Position numbers and translations under genes: made by a program. The notes beneath the pieces are model-generated. The model was not told the origin of the DNA. It did not search any database and saw nothing but the letters and a program-made list of their open reading frames with translations. A stretch of DNA of 64,000 nt from a bacterium (lineage in GTDB: Bacteria; Desulfobacterota; Binatia; HRBIN30; CADEER01). The stretch is from assembly GCA_019637795.1 (NCBI GenBank), contig JAHBUY010000005.1, forward strand, positions 584,902 to 648,901. The letters run 5' to 3'. Below are positions 19,986-28,102 of this stretch, one piece after another (position 1 is the first letter of the stretch; each line of letters opens with the position of its first letter).

Positions 19986-20393
19986 TCAGGCCGTCCAATC
20001 GACGGTCGTGAGCCCCTCGATGGCGCTGAAGTCGCTGTCACGGGTTACCAGAGTGGCACCCAGGGCTGATGCCGTGGCGGCGATCCAGAGGTCGTTTTCA
20101 TCGAGCGCGAGCCCTTGCTGCTCGCGAGTCCGCTTCATGTGTGCGTAGGCGTCGCCGGCAGACTCGGGCACGGGCTCGCACGCGATGGTGGCGAAGAACG
20201 GTGCCGCCTGCTTCGTCAGGTCCTCGCGCCGACGACCTTGCGGAAGGCGGGCAAGCCCGTAGAGAATCTCGCCCCGAACGATCGAGCAGATGACCACCTT
20301 GTCGTTCGGACCGAGCACTGCAAGCTGCGCCGCAACACGCGGGTTCTTGCGCATGAGGTCGGAAACCGCGTTGGAGTCCAGCAGGAAGAGCAA
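19986..20393 (-). CDS. VapC-type PIN-domain toxin
   Basis: 135 residues of a PIN ribonuclease. The acidic residues sit in LLDSNAVSDL, SIVRGEILYGL, ALDENDLWIAATA and TRDSDF, giving the usual D-E-D-D site that binds Mg/Mn. VapC toxins cleave RNA, often tRNA. Translation starts at a TTG preceded by GAGGAG, which once overlapped the antitoxin stop codon; an IS630-type element now separates the two genes. With the IS removed, antitoxin and toxin would lie 10 bp apart. Whether the toxin is still expressed depends on transcription through or out of the IS. Confidence 0.85.
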   Translation of the reverse strand: MLFLLDSNAVSDLMRKNPRVAAQLAVLGPNDKVVICSIVRGEILYGLARLPQGRRREDLTKQAAPFFATIACEPVPESAGDAYAHMKRTREQQGLALDENDLWIAATASALGATLVTRDSDFSAIEGLTTVDWTA

Positions 20394-20446
20394 GGCGGCT
20401 CCTCACGCGTTCCCGGCGTCGAATAATCCTTCCGCGTGCGTGGCTA

Positions 20447-20470
20447 TTGAGTATCGTAAAATATAGTGAC
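20447..20470 (+). repeat. IS630 left terminal inverted repeat
   Basis: 24 bp, starting TTGAGTATCG and ending ATATAGTGAC. It matches the reverse complement of the right end at 21 of 24 positions. Confidence 0.9.
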
Positions 20471-20501
20471 ATTGAGCGGCGGATGTGATACACGACGATC
20501 C

Positions 20502-21511
20502 ATGGGAAATCCGGCGGGGGTGAAGCGGGATTTTGATGAGTTGGAACGGCGGCGACTGGAGGCCGCGCGGTTACTGAAGGCCGGGGTGAAACCGGCCGAG
20601 GTGGCGCGGCGGGTGGGCGTCCATCGCCAGTCGGTGAGTCGCTGGGTGCAGCAGTTGGCGACCCACGGGCGGGCCGGGCTGAAGAAGGCGGGGCGCGCGG
20701 GGCGCCCACCGCGCCTGACCGCCTCGCAACGCCGCCAGCTCGAACGCGCCCTGCAGCGCGGCCCGGAAGCGCTCGGATACCCCACCGGGTTGTGGACCAC
20801 CGGGCGCGTCGCGGAGCTGATCGAGCAGGAGTTCGCGGAGCGCTTCCATCCCGGCCACGTCTGGCGCTTGCTCCGGCAGCTCGGGTGGAGCTGCCAGCGG
20901 CCGACCGGGCGCGCCCTGGAGCGCGACGAAGCCCGTATCCGCTGGTGGAAACGCGAGCACTGGCCCGCCCTTAAAAAAAAGCCCGCCGCGAGCGGCGCAC
21001 CATCGTCTTCATCGATGAAAGCGGACTCAGTGAGCGCCCGCACCGCTGTCGGACATGGGCGCCGCGGGGGCAGACCCCGGTCCTCCAGTATCACTTCCAC
21101 TGGAAGACGCTCTCGGCGATCGCGGGCGTAACGTGGTGGCAGTTCTACTTCCGGCTGTACCCCGGCACGATCAAGAGTCCGGAGATCGTCGACTTCTTGG
21201 GCCGTCTCCAACGGGCCCTCCCCGGCAAGCTGCTCATCATCTGGGATGGGCTGCGGCAGCACCGCAGTCGACTGGTGAAGGACTTCATCGCTCGCCAGCG
21301 CGGCGCGATTCACCTGGAGTACCTGCCCGCCTACGCGCCGGAGCTGAACCCCGTGGAATACATCTGGGGGTACTGGAAGAAGCATGAGCTGCCCAACTTC
21401 TGTCCGAAGGACTTCTCGCAGCTCACCACCGTGGCGCGCCGCGCCTTGCGCCGAATGCAGCGCCGCCCCACGCTGGTGACCGCCTTCTGGCAGCAAGCGG
21501 AGCTGTTCTAG
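20502..21511 (+). CDS. IS630-family transposase, two frames joined by probable -1 frameshift
   Basis: The N-terminal part carries a helix-turn-helix (AEVARRVGVHRQSVSRWVQQL) in the first frame. The DDE catalytic domain is in the -1 frame: FIDESG, IIWDGLRQH and YAPELNPVEYIW give the D, D and E residues. The frames meet at TT followed by eight A (20973-20980), a slippery run; a TAA lies just upstream in the second frame. The joined product would be about 336 residues, normal for IS630. The ATG at 20502 is the likely start; a GTG at 20466 lies inside the terminal repeat. It could instead be a broken gene if the A8 is not slippery. Confidence 0.88.
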
Positions 21512-21765
21512 ATCCCGTCACTATATTCTGCGAGACTCAATAGCTTGCCAGCCTCGATCATGCGTTCCAGCTCATCGACATCACCCGGATTGAGATTCGG
21601 CAGAGCGTGCATGGCCTGCAGGACAGCCTGGGGTGACCCCGCCGTCGTCTCGTCGACAGCGCGGACGATTACCTCGACCGCCCCTCGGATCTCGGACAGC
21701 GGTTCATCCAATTCGATGTGGCATGGGTCATTGAGTTTCCCGCGAACAACAACCGCTCGTAGCAT
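21508..21765 (-). CDS. VapB-like antitoxin with 3' end replaced by IS630 sequence
   Basis: 85 residues: an N-terminal antitoxin-like segment (MLRAVVVRGKLNDPCHIELDEPL) and an acidic C-terminal half (NPGDVDELERMIEAGKL). The last eleven residues (LSLAEYSDGI plus flank) and the stop codon come from the IS terminal repeat. Removing the IS and one TA restores a frame ending EAGKLATHAEGLFDAGNA followed by a stop and the toxin ribosome binding site. The toxin-binding tail of VapB-type antitoxins is C-terminal, so binding may be altered. Family is inferred mainly from the position before a PIN toxin. Confidence 0.75.
   Translation of the reverse strand: MLRAVVVRGKLNDPCHIELDEPLSEIRGAVEVIVRAVDETTAGSPQAVLQAMHALPNLNPGDVDELERMIEAGKLLSLAEYSDGI
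21517..21540 (-). repeat. IS630 right terminal inverted repeat
   Basis: 24 bp facing the left repeat. It is followed directly by the second TA target copy. Confidence 0.9.
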
Positions 21766-21901
21766 GACTCACCTCTCGCTTCCCGCCGCGAAATCATACC
21801 CCGCGCAATCCCGTGAGGCCACGCCGAGAGCTGCCGTCACGACGCCGAGCTGGACCCCGATCCCGAACGACCCGTGGTGAATCAACGATCAGCGTCTTCG
21901 A

Positions 21902-21924
21902 AATTGTCCCCTGCGGGGACAATT
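21902..21924. repeat. Perfect inverted repeat AATTGTCCCC-TGC-GGGGACAATT
   Basis: A 10-bp perfect stem with a 3-nt loop in non-coding DNA just inside the right tRNA-end repeat. It could be an operator, a terminator for transcripts leaving the IS/antitoxin segment, or an element end. Confidence 0.6.
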
Positions 21925-21994
21925 CGTGGCGCCTGACGGCGCTGCCTCGCGGTCTAAGAGATCAGATTCACTCTGGTTCTCTGGCCCCGGACTC

Positions 21995-22017
21995 GGGTTC
22001 GAGTCCCTCTTTCGCAT
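21995..22017 (+). other. Degenerate tRNA-Leu 3'-end copy (candidate right attachment site)
   Basis: gggttcgagt-ccctctttcgcat matches the tRNA-Leu T-arm and acceptor end with two substitutions and one deletion. The sequence upstream does not complete a cloverleaf with a matching 5' acceptor strand, so it is a remnant and not a functional tRNA. Confidence 0.5.
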
Positions 22018-22111
22018 TCAGCTCGCTCAGGCGCGTTCGACCACCTCTCCGGCCGCCGGCGCGCTACCCCCTCTCGCAACCCGACCCGGGGTCCGCCGGG
22101 CGATCGCGGGA

Positions 22112-22720
22112 TCACAGCACGCGCAGCCGCTTCTCGTATCCGGGCTCCGGCAGGAGGAGGAAGTTCGTGACGCCGGAGACGCCGCCGACGCCCTGCGCGG
22201 CGGCAACGGCGGCATCGACGGCGGCCTGGTCGGCCACGACGCCGAGCAGCACCACCTCGCCGGCGAGCACGTCGATGTCGATCTGGGTCACCCGATCGCC
22301 GGCGGCGGCGAGCGCCGCCTTCACCTCGCCCTCGATTGCGAGGTCGGTGGCGGTCGACGAGCTGGCCGGCTGCTGGGGCAGGTACGTCGCGACCGAGCGC
22401 ACGCCGGCGACGCCCTGCGCGGCGCTGACGACGCCCTGCCGCTGCGCGTCGCTCGTCACGAAGCCGACCAGGTAGGCGTGCCCCATGTAGACGTACGGCG
22501 TGACATGGACCACCGCCTCGGGCGCGGCCGCCAGCAGGGCTTCGCGCAACGCGATCTTGAGTCGGTCGTCCGCGGCTTGCGCGGGTGCGCTCTCCTCGCT
22601 CGCCGCCGCCTTGGCCATGGCGCGATACGGGCGCATGCCGCCACACCCGGCGAGCAGAGAGAGCCCGGCGATACACGCGAGCGCGGCGCACGCATTCCGG
22701 CGACGTCGACGGGTTCCCAT
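22112..22720 (-). CDS. BON-domain lipoprotein (OsmY/YraP-like)
   Basis: 202 residues. A type II signal peptide with lipobox LLAGC (Cys 26) predicts anchoring to a membrane facing the periplasm. Two BON domains follow (about 50-115 and 120-195), with the usual KIALREALL... and GVVADQAAVDAA...GV patterns. BON lipoproteins bind phospholipid and maintain the outer membrane. The MGTRRRRR start fits the signal peptide and is preceded by GGGGAGGTGAT. Only about 20% of the sequence is diagnostic, but the double BON plus lipobox is clear. Confidence 0.85.
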   Translation of the reverse strand: MGTRRRRRNACAALACIAGLSLLAGCGGMRPYRAMAKAAASEESAPAQAADDRLKIALREALLAAAPEAVVHVTPYVYMGHAYLVGFVTSDAQRQGVVSAAQGVAGVRSVATYLPQQPASSSTATDLAIEGEVKAALAAAGDRVTQIDIDVLAGEVVLLGVVADQAAVDAAVAAAQGVGGVSGVTNFLLLPEPGYEKRLRVL

Positions 22721-23094
22721 ATCACCTCCCCAGTGTCGGCGATCGTGTACCACGGGGGCGCGTCACCGCCACAGCGAAAGCGGCGGGACCCAACCGCACG
22801 GTCGCGATGCCCCGTCCGGCGGAACCGGCGCCGCCCGTCACCTCCGGCGACACCCTGGCCGCCGTCCCAGCGCACCACCGATCCGTTCAGCGTCGGCCGC
22901 CGCCTCGGTGCCGTGAATGAGCACTTCGCCTCGCTCGACATGGGCTGCCGGCCTTCCCTGGTTGAACGGTGCATCGTGGCCCGCACCGTGGCGTTCATCC
23001 CGACGAGCCGAGGGCAGCGGATGCGATGCGCGGCGCGCGCCGGCCGTCGGCCCGCTCGCCGGGCGCCGCGGCGCGCGAGCGTGCCCGATGTCCG
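22721..23094. other. 374-bp intergenic region upstream of the BON lipoprotein gene
   Basis: Apart from the Shine-Dalgarno of the lipoprotein gene next to 22720, I see no gene, RNA or strong hairpin. It should hold the promoter of the lipoprotein gene. Confidence 0.4.
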
Positions 23095-24144
23095 TCACGC
23101 CGACGCGGGATAGAGGGATGCCATCGACCGGACCGTCGCCGCGATCTCCGCCCGCAGCTCGGGCGGGCGCAGCACCTGGACGTAGGCGCCGAAGCCGAGG
23201 ATCCAGTGCTTCAGCTCTTCGGTGCCGCGCACGGTCATCGACAGCACCGTCCGGCCGTCGCGCCGGCGCTGGAAGCGCTGCGTCGGGTGGATCCGCCGCG
23301 CCCGCAGATAGGCCGCGGTCTCGGCGTTCATGATCAGCAGCTCGACCCTGGTCTCCGGTCCGTCGACGATGCCGAAGATGCCTTCGGTGTGGCGCTGCGG
23401 CGAGTAGCGCTTCGGATACGCGAACCGTTCCGGCAGGCGCTCGGCGCTGCGGACGCGCTCGACCGCGAGGGTGACGATCTTCTCGCCGCGGTGGCTCCGA
23501 CCGACCAGGTACAGTCCGCCGCGGTACATCAGCAGCGTGTACGGCTCGAATTCGTGCGTCTTGCCGCGCCCGAGCAGGCCGCCGTAGTCGATGCGCAGCT
23601 TCTGCTCGTAGACGAGAGCCTGGACGATGGCGTCGAGCTGGTCGTCGCAGGCGCGGTAGTCCTTCACCGCGTAGGGGACGACGAAGAACTTCTTCTCGAA
23701 GTCGGCGAGCCGCCGGCGGTGCGCCCCCGGCAGGGCGCGCGCGAAGCGCTCCCAGAGGTCCTCGATGCCGTCCTTGATGACCGTGCCGTCGAGAAACTGG
23801 AACACCGCCAGCGCGAAGTAGAACGACAGCACCTGGAAGACGGTGGAGTCGGGCCGCTGCGCCGCGTCGGCGATGCGCAGCAACCGCCTCCCGCCGCGCG
23901 AGATCGCCTCGATCAGCGGCCGCTCCTCGGCGTCCACCAACTCGCGGCGACAGACGGCGATGTACCGCAGCAGCGTGCGCTCCGAGATGCCCAACGCGTC
24001 GCCGATGGCGGCGAAGCTCCAGCCGTGCGGCCGCTCCAGCAGCCCGAGGAGCAGCCGCGCCATGCGGATCGCGTCGCCATACGACGGCGCCCGCGCCCTG
24101 TCGCCGCCGGCTCCCTTGCGACGTGCCCTCGCTCGTCCCGCCAT
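23095..24144 (-). CDS. WYL-domain transcriptional regulator
   Basis: 349 residues. An N-terminal helix-turn-helix (FAAIGDALGISERTLLRYIA, about 44-63) is followed by a WYL domain (around 190-270) with LRIDYGGL and FEPYTLLMYRGGLYLVGR, in which the usual W-Y-L is GLYLV. A C-terminal WCX-like extension follows. WYL proteins bind nucleotides or nucleic acid as effectors and regulate varied genes including defence and DNA damage. The gene is divergent from a cytochrome P450 with about 190 bp between, where a tandem 16-bp repeat is seen. The ATG preceding AGRARARRKG fits; the long upstream frame is a shadow of the P450. Confidence 0.85.
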   Translation of the reverse strand: MAGRARARRKGAGGDRARAPSYGDAIRMARLLLGLLERPHGWSFAAIGDALGISERTLLRYIAVCRRELVDAEERPLIEAISRGGRRLLRIADAAQRPDSTVFQVLSFYFALAVFQFLDGTVIKDGIEDLWERFARALPGAHRRRLADFEKKFFVVPYAVKDYRACDDQLDAIVQALVYEQKLRIDYGGLLGRGKTHEFEPYTLLMYRGGLYLVGRSHRGEKIVTLAVERVRSAERLPERFAYPKRYSPQRHTEGIFGIVDGPETRVELLIMNAETAAYLRARRIHPTQRFQRRRDGRTVLSMTVRGTEELKHWILGFGAYVQVLRPPELRAEIAATVRSMASLYPASA

Positions 24145-24252
24145 TCCCCCTCCGCTCGGCGCACCGAATCGCGCGCCGATCGCGCTGTCAACCGGCGGCG
24201 GCGCCGGGCGGGGCGATCGGCCGTGCCGCCCCGCGGCCGGCGCGCACCAGCA

Positions 24253-24284
24253 GTCCGTGGGCGCCCATGTCCGTGGGCGCCGAT
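24253..24284 (+). promoter_or_regulatory. Tandem 16-bp direct repeat in the WYL/P450 divergent promoter region
   Basis: GTCCGTGGGCGCC occurs at 24253-24265 and 24269-24281, exactly 16 bp apart, and the following bases are CAT and GAT. The pair lies about 56 bp upstream of the P450 start, between two divergent genes. This is a typical arrangement for a regulator-binding site, here possibly for the WYL protein. Confidence 0.5.
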
Positions 24285-24336
24285 TGCAAGGCGCCGCCGC
24301 GCCTGCCAGAAAGCGCCGCCGGGGAGAGGACCGCCC

Positions 24337-25524
24337 ATGCCCGAGCATCCACGCCATCCGGCCATCGCGCTCACCGACGGCGCCTTCTACGCCGCCGATC
24401 CGCATCCCCACTTCGACTGGATGCGCGCCCGGGCGCCCGTCTACTGGGATGAGGCCGGCCAGGTCTGGGGCATCACCGCCCATGCCGACGTGCTCGCCGT
24501 TTCGAAGGATGCGAGCACGTTCTGCAGCGGCAACGGCATCCGCCCCGACCAGCCGCCGATGCCCTACATGATCGACCTCGACGATCCGATGCACCGGCGG
24601 CGCCGCGGCCTGGTGAGCCGGGGCTTCACGCCGCGCCGCGTCCTCGACCGCGAGGCGCGCGTGCGCGCCATCGCGGTCGAGCTGATCGAACGCGCGCGCG
24701 AGCGCGGCCGCTTCGATTTCGTCGCCGACGTCGCGGCGTGGCTGCCGCTGATCGTGATCGGCGACATGCTCGGCATCGAGCCCGCCGACCACGCCCGCCT
24801 GCTGGCCTGGTCGGAGGCGATGATCCTCGGCGCCGGCGCCACCGATCTCGACCACATCCTGGGCGCCGCCAGCGCCTTCGAGGAATACTGCGCCTACCAG
24901 CGCGACGTCATCGCCGATCGACACGCCCATCCGCGCGACGATCTGGTCAGCATCCTCGTCCACGCCGAGATCGACGGCACCCGCCTGAGCGACGACGAGC
25001 TGCTGATGGAGAGCCTGCTCATCCTCATCGGCGGCGACGAGACGACCCGCCACGTCCTCAGCGGCGGCATGTACGAGCTCCTGCGCCACCCCGAACAGCT
25101 CCGTCTGCTGGCCCGCGAGCCGGCGCGCATCCCGACCGCCGTGGAGGAGATGCTGCGCTGGGTGAGCCCGATCCAGAACATGGCGCGCAGCGCGACGCGC
25201 GACGTCGAGCTGGGCGGCCAACGCATCGCCGCCGGGCAGAAGCTGCTGCTCCTCTATCCGGCCGCCAACCGCGACCCGGCCGTGTTCCGCGATCCGCATC
25301 GCTTCGATGTCGAGCGCACGCCCAACGAACACGTCGCCTTCGGCATCGGCGGGCACTTCTGCCTCGGCGCCAACCTCGCCCGGCTCGAGCTGCGGGTGTT
25401 CTTCGAGGAGCTGCTGCGCCGCATGCCCACCCTCGAGCTGGCGAGCGCGGCGCTGCCGCCGCGCCGCCCGTCGAACTTCATCTGCGGCATCGAGAGCCTG
25501 CCGGTCGAGTGGCGCGCCGGCTGA
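24337..25524 (+). CDS. Cytochrome P450
   Basis: 395 residues, the length of bacterial class I P450s. The I-helix oxygen-binding motif is GGDETTRH, the K-helix ExxR is EMLR, and the heme loop is FGIGGHFCLGANLARLE with the axial Cys. No membrane anchor is present, so the protein is soluble and needs ferredoxin/reductase partners that are not encoded nearby. Substrate unknown; the closest style is the CYP107/CYP125-type actinobacterial enzymes acting on lipids, sterols or terpenes (impression only). GGGGAGAGG precedes the ATG. Divergent from a WYL regulator that may control it. Confidence 0.93.
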   Translation: MPEHPRHPAIALTDGAFYAADPHPHFDWMRARAPVYWDEAGQVWGITAHADVLAVSKDASTFCSGNGIRPDQPPMPYMIDLDDPMHRRRRGLVSRGFTPRRVLDREARVRAIAVELIERARERGRFDFVADVAAWLPLIVIGDMLGIEPADHARLLAWSEAMILGAGATDLDHILGAASAFEEYCAYQRDVIADRHAHPRDDLVSILVHAEIDGTRLSDDELLMESLLILIGGDETTRHVLSGGMYELLRHPEQLRLLAREPARIPTAVEEMLRWVSPIQNMARSATRDVELGGQRIAAGQKLLLLYPAANRDPAVFRDPHRFDVERTPNEHVAFGIGGHFCLGANLARLELRVFFEELLRRMPTLELASAALPPRRPSNFICGIESLPVEWRAG

Positions 25525-25530
25525 TCCCGG

Positions 25531-25551
25531 CGCGGCCTTGCGATGGCCGCG
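25531..25551 (+). terminator. Hairpin after the P450 gene
   Basis: Perfect 7-bp stem CGCGGCC / GGCCGCG with a 7-nt loop, directly after the P450 stop. No T-tract; weak candidate. Confidence 0.35.
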
Positions 25552-25587
25552 ACCCGCCGGTAGGTCTCGGCGCCGGAGGGACGTCTG

Positions 25588-26049
25588 ATGGTCGCGCTGC
25601 CACTGGTCGGGGGATGCCAATGCGGCGCCGTGCGCTACGAGGTCACGCAGCCGCCGCTGATGATCTACAACTGCCACTGCACCAACTGTCAGAAGATCGG
25701 CGGCGGCGCGTTCTCGACCCCGATCACGGTCATGGAAGCGAGCTTCGCCTTCACCCACGGTGAGCCGCGGCGCCACGAGTGGCTCTCGGATGCGGGCAAT
25801 CGGCGCTTCGGGTGGTACTGCGGCGACTGCGGCAGCCGCATCGCCCACGGCCAGACGCCGTCCTCCGGCGTCCTCAGCGTGCGCAGCGGCACCCTCGACG
25901 ACACCAGTTGGATCGAGCCGGTCGGCGACATCTGGACGCGCAGCGCCCAGCCCTGGGTGACCTTCGGCGACCGCCTGCGCGCGGAGCGCCAGCCGACGGA
26001 TTACGCGCCGTTCGTCGAACGCTTCCGCGCCCAGCGACGATTCGCCTGA
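25588..26049 (+). CDS. GFA/CENP-V-fold zinc protein
   Basis: 153 residues. Zinc-binding motifs GGCQCGAVRY, CHCTNCQK and YCGDCGSR match the glutathione-dependent formaldehyde-activating enzyme (Gfa)/CENP-V family. Most members have no proven formaldehyde activity, so the name is structural. It is cytoplasmic and lies 63 bp downstream of the P450 in the same direction. It may be co-transcribed despite a weak hairpin between them. Confidence 0.88.
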   Translation: MVALPLVGGCQCGAVRYEVTQPPLMIYNCHCTNCQKIGGGAFSTPITVMEASFAFTHGEPRRHEWLSDAGNRRFGWYCGDCGSRIAHGQTPSSGVLSVRSGTLDDTSWIEPVGDIWTRSAQPWVTFGDRLRAERQPTDYAPFVERFRAQRRFA

Positions 26050-26059
26050 CCGCGCCGGG

Positions 26060-26094
26060 GCGCCGCGGCCCGGCGTCCCATTCCGCCGCGGCGC
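26060..26094. terminator. Convergent hairpin between GFA-fold gene and antiporter gene
   Basis: Perfect 9-bp stem (26060-26068 with 26086-26094) and 17-nt loop in a 50-bp gap between convergent genes. Bidirectional terminator candidate. Confidence 0.45.
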
Positions 26095-26100
26095 GCCGCC

Positions 26101-27264
26101 CTACCGCTGGCGCACGGTCAGCGCGATCAGCGGGAAGAGGAGCACGGAGAGGATCCCCGCCCCGACCAGGGCGGCGGCGTTCTCCGGCAGCATGCGGCCG
26201 GTCGCCTTGCCGATCTCGGTGATGACGACGATCAGCGGCAGCGTGGTCGCCGAGTAGAGCGCCAGCACGGCGCGCTCGCGGGCGGCGAGCGCGCCGCGGT
26301 AGAGCAGCAGCGCCGGACCGCCGCGCACGACCAGCAGCAGGACGAGGAAGAGCGGGATGCGCGCCAGGCTGGTGGCGCTGGCGGCGAGGGCCGGCAGGTC
26401 GATCTGGGCGCCGCTGACGACGAAGAAGATGGGGATCAGGAAGCCGAAGCCGAGCGCGTCGAGCTTCTGCCGGAAGGGCTCGGCGCCGGGGCCGCGCGAG
26501 ACCAGACCGACCACGCTGCCGGCGGCGAAGGCGCCGAGCAGGATGTCGAGGCCGAGCAGGTCGGCGAGCACCACCAGCCCGCCGAGCAGCAGCATGGACA
26601 GCCGCACCGGCAACTGGCTGGTGCTCTGCAGCGTGCGCGACAGCAGGGCGATGACGTGCGGCGGGCGCAGGCGCAGCGCCATCGCGGCGCAGGCGACGGC
26701 GATGCAGACGAAGGTCGCCAGCAGCCCGGAGCGCACCGCCAGGCCCTCGTCGCCGGTGATGAGGAGCGAGAACAGCACGATCGGGCCGAACTCGGCGACG
26801 GCGCCGGCGCCGAGCACGAAGCGGCCGAGCTCGCTGTCGAGCTCGTCGGCCTCGCGCAGGATCGGCAACAGGGTGCCGATCGCGGTGGTGCTCAGCGCCA
26901 CGGCGACCAGCACCGGACCGGAGACCAGACCCGCGGCCTGCAGGGCGAAGGTCAGCGCCAGCGCCACGAGCACCGAGAGCACCCAGCCGCGCAGCCCGAG
27001 GCGCAGCGGCTGCCCGCGCAGCTTGGCGAGCTCGAGGTCCATGCCGGCGAGGAAGAAGAGGAACGACAGCCCCAACGCCGACAGCGTCTTCAGGCTGCCC
27101 TCGGCCTGCACCAGGTCGAGCCCGTGCGGGCCGATGGCGACGCCGAACAGCAGCTCCAGCACGACCAACGGCAGACGCAGGCGGATGGGCAGCTCGTTGA
27201 ACAGCGGCGCGATGGCCGCGACGAACAGCACGGCGAGCAGGGCGTGGGTGTGCGTCGGCTGCAC
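26101..27264 (-). CDS. CPA2-type cation/proton antiporter
   Basis: 387 residues, nearly all transmembrane helix (about 12 segments), matching the Na/H exchanger domain of KefB/NapA-like CPA2 transporters. The helix-pair around GLSFLFFLAGMDLEL and the unwound-helix region ALSTTAIGTLLPIL are characteristic. The C-terminal TrkA-N regulatory domain of KefB/KefC is absent, so the protein is the transport domain only. It should exchange Na or K for protons at the inner membrane. Upstream, a small lipoprotein gene runs in the same direction about 90 bp away. Confidence 0.88.
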   Translation of the reverse strand: MQPTHTHALLAVLFVAAIAPLFNELPIRLRLPLVVLELLFGVAIGPHGLDLVQAEGSLKTLSALGLSFLFFLAGMDLELAKLRGQPLRLGLRGWVLSVLVALALTFALQAAGLVSGPVLVAVALSTTAIGTLLPILREADELDSELGRFVLGAGAVAEFGPIVLFSLLITGDEGLAVRSGLLATFVCIAVACAAMALRLRPPHVIALLSRTLQSTSQLPVRLSMLLLGGLVVLADLLGLDILLGAFAAGSVVGLVSRGPGAEPFRQKLDALGFGFLIPIFFVVSGAQIDLPALAASATSLARIPLFLVLLLVVRGGPALLLYRGALAARERAVLALYSATTLPLIVVITEIGKATGRMLPENAAALVGAGILSVLLFPLIALTVRQR

Positions 27265-27356
27265 TCAGCGCTCCCTGGCGACCGGGCGCGTGCCCCGTCG
27301 GAGGCGGATCGACGGCGATGACCGCCAGCGACCGGCGCGGCACACGGCTCGCACCG

Positions 27357-27878
27357 CTAGAACGGATCGAGGATCGCCGGCTCGGCGCCGGACTTCTTCG
27401 CCGGCGTGGGCGCGCTGACCGGCGTCGACGGCATCGCCGCGCTCGGCTCCGCCGGGGCGGCGACGCTCGGCGCCGCCGCCGGCGTCGGAGTCGCTGCGGG
27501 CGCGGCACTGGCTTCGGCCGGCGGCGGCGGCGGGGCCGCGGTGGCGGTCGCCCGCGCCGTCGGCAGGCGCCAGACGAGCTGCGCGTTGTCGACCCAGCCG
27601 CTGAGGCCACTCCCCGGCGCGGTGACGTTGGCGTAGCCGCGCTCGATGCGCGAGCGCGTGACGCGCTCGTGCAGCGCCAGGTGGCCGACGACCGCTGCCG
27701 CGGACGACGGCTCGGCATAGACCGTCAGGCCGGCGACCGCGGAATAGAAGACCTCTCCCCCCTGCGCCGCGGGCGTGGCGGTCGGCTCCGGCGCGCCGCC
27801 GAACCAGTGACCGAAGCTGGCACACCCAGCGAGCGTGACGGCCATGGCGATGGCGGGGAGCGCGCGAGCGCGGAGCAT
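27357..27878 (-). CDS. SH3-domain lipoprotein with Pro/Ala-rich tail
   Basis: 173 residues. A lipobox TLAGC (Cys 19) ends the signal peptide. Residues about 45-105 form a bacterial SH3-like domain (VYAEPSSAAAVVGHLAL...GYANVTAPGSGLSGWVD). The C-terminal 65 residues are a low-complexity Ala/Pro/Thr tail that could span peptidoglycan. Bacterial SH3 lipoproteins bind cell-wall peptides or mediate envelope contacts. The start is the Met before LRARALPAIAMA. No partner is apparent. Confidence 0.8.
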   Translation of the reverse strand: MLRARALPAIAMAVTLAGCASFGHWFGGAPEPTATPAAQGGEVFYSAVAGLTVYAEPSSAAAVVGHLALHERVTRSRIERGYANVTAPGSGLSGWVDNAQLVWRLPTARATATAAPPPPPAEASAAPAATPTPAAAPSVAAPAEPSAAMPSTPVSAPTPAKKSGAEPAILDPF

Positions 27879-28102
27879 GCGCGCCGCTCTATCACTTTGC
27901 CCGACGCCTTTCCCAGCCCCGGGGCACCGGCACCGCGCGCCGCGCGCGCGCTCCTCTCCGGCCACCCGCCGTGCCTTCCCTTTCTCGCTGCCGCGTGGTT
28001 GGTCTCGCACCGATCGACCTGACGGGCACCGGCCGCGCCCTGGCGGCGTCGGCGGATGAGCGTCAGGGCGAACAAATTCGAGCTCCCACGAGGTTTCCCC
28101 CC

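Larger units (their letters stand above)
20445..21542. mobile_element. IS630-family insertion sequence with TA target duplication
   Basis: The element spans 20447-21540 (1094 bp). Terminal inverted repeats of 24 bp share 21 bases, and a TA dinucleotide flanks each end (20445-20446 and 21541-21542), the duplication expected of IS630/Tc1-mariner elements. It carries one transposase in two frames joined at an A8 run. It lies inside the 3' end of the vapB-like antitoxin gene. Confidence 0.93.
21766..22111. other. Non-coding segment with palindrome and degenerate tRNA 3' end
   Basis: No convincing gene in about 350 bp. It contains a perfect 10-bp palindrome (21902-21924) and a tRNA-like remnant ending in GTTCGAGTCCCTCTTTCGCA (21995-22016). 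The BON lipoprotein ends at its right border. Confidence 0.6.

Noticed and set aside
21930..22016. Possible tRNA, including a UCA anticodon-like loop (ATTCACT)
   Set aside because: A T-arm-like end and an anticodon-like hairpin can be drawn, but no 5' acceptor strand pairs with CTTTCGC and position 37 is C. Treated as a degenerate remnant, not a selenocysteine tRNA.
23095..25848. A 917-codon minus-strand frame fusing the WYL protein to sequence under the P450
   Set aside because: Only the part up to 24144 is protein-like; the rest is antisense to the P450.
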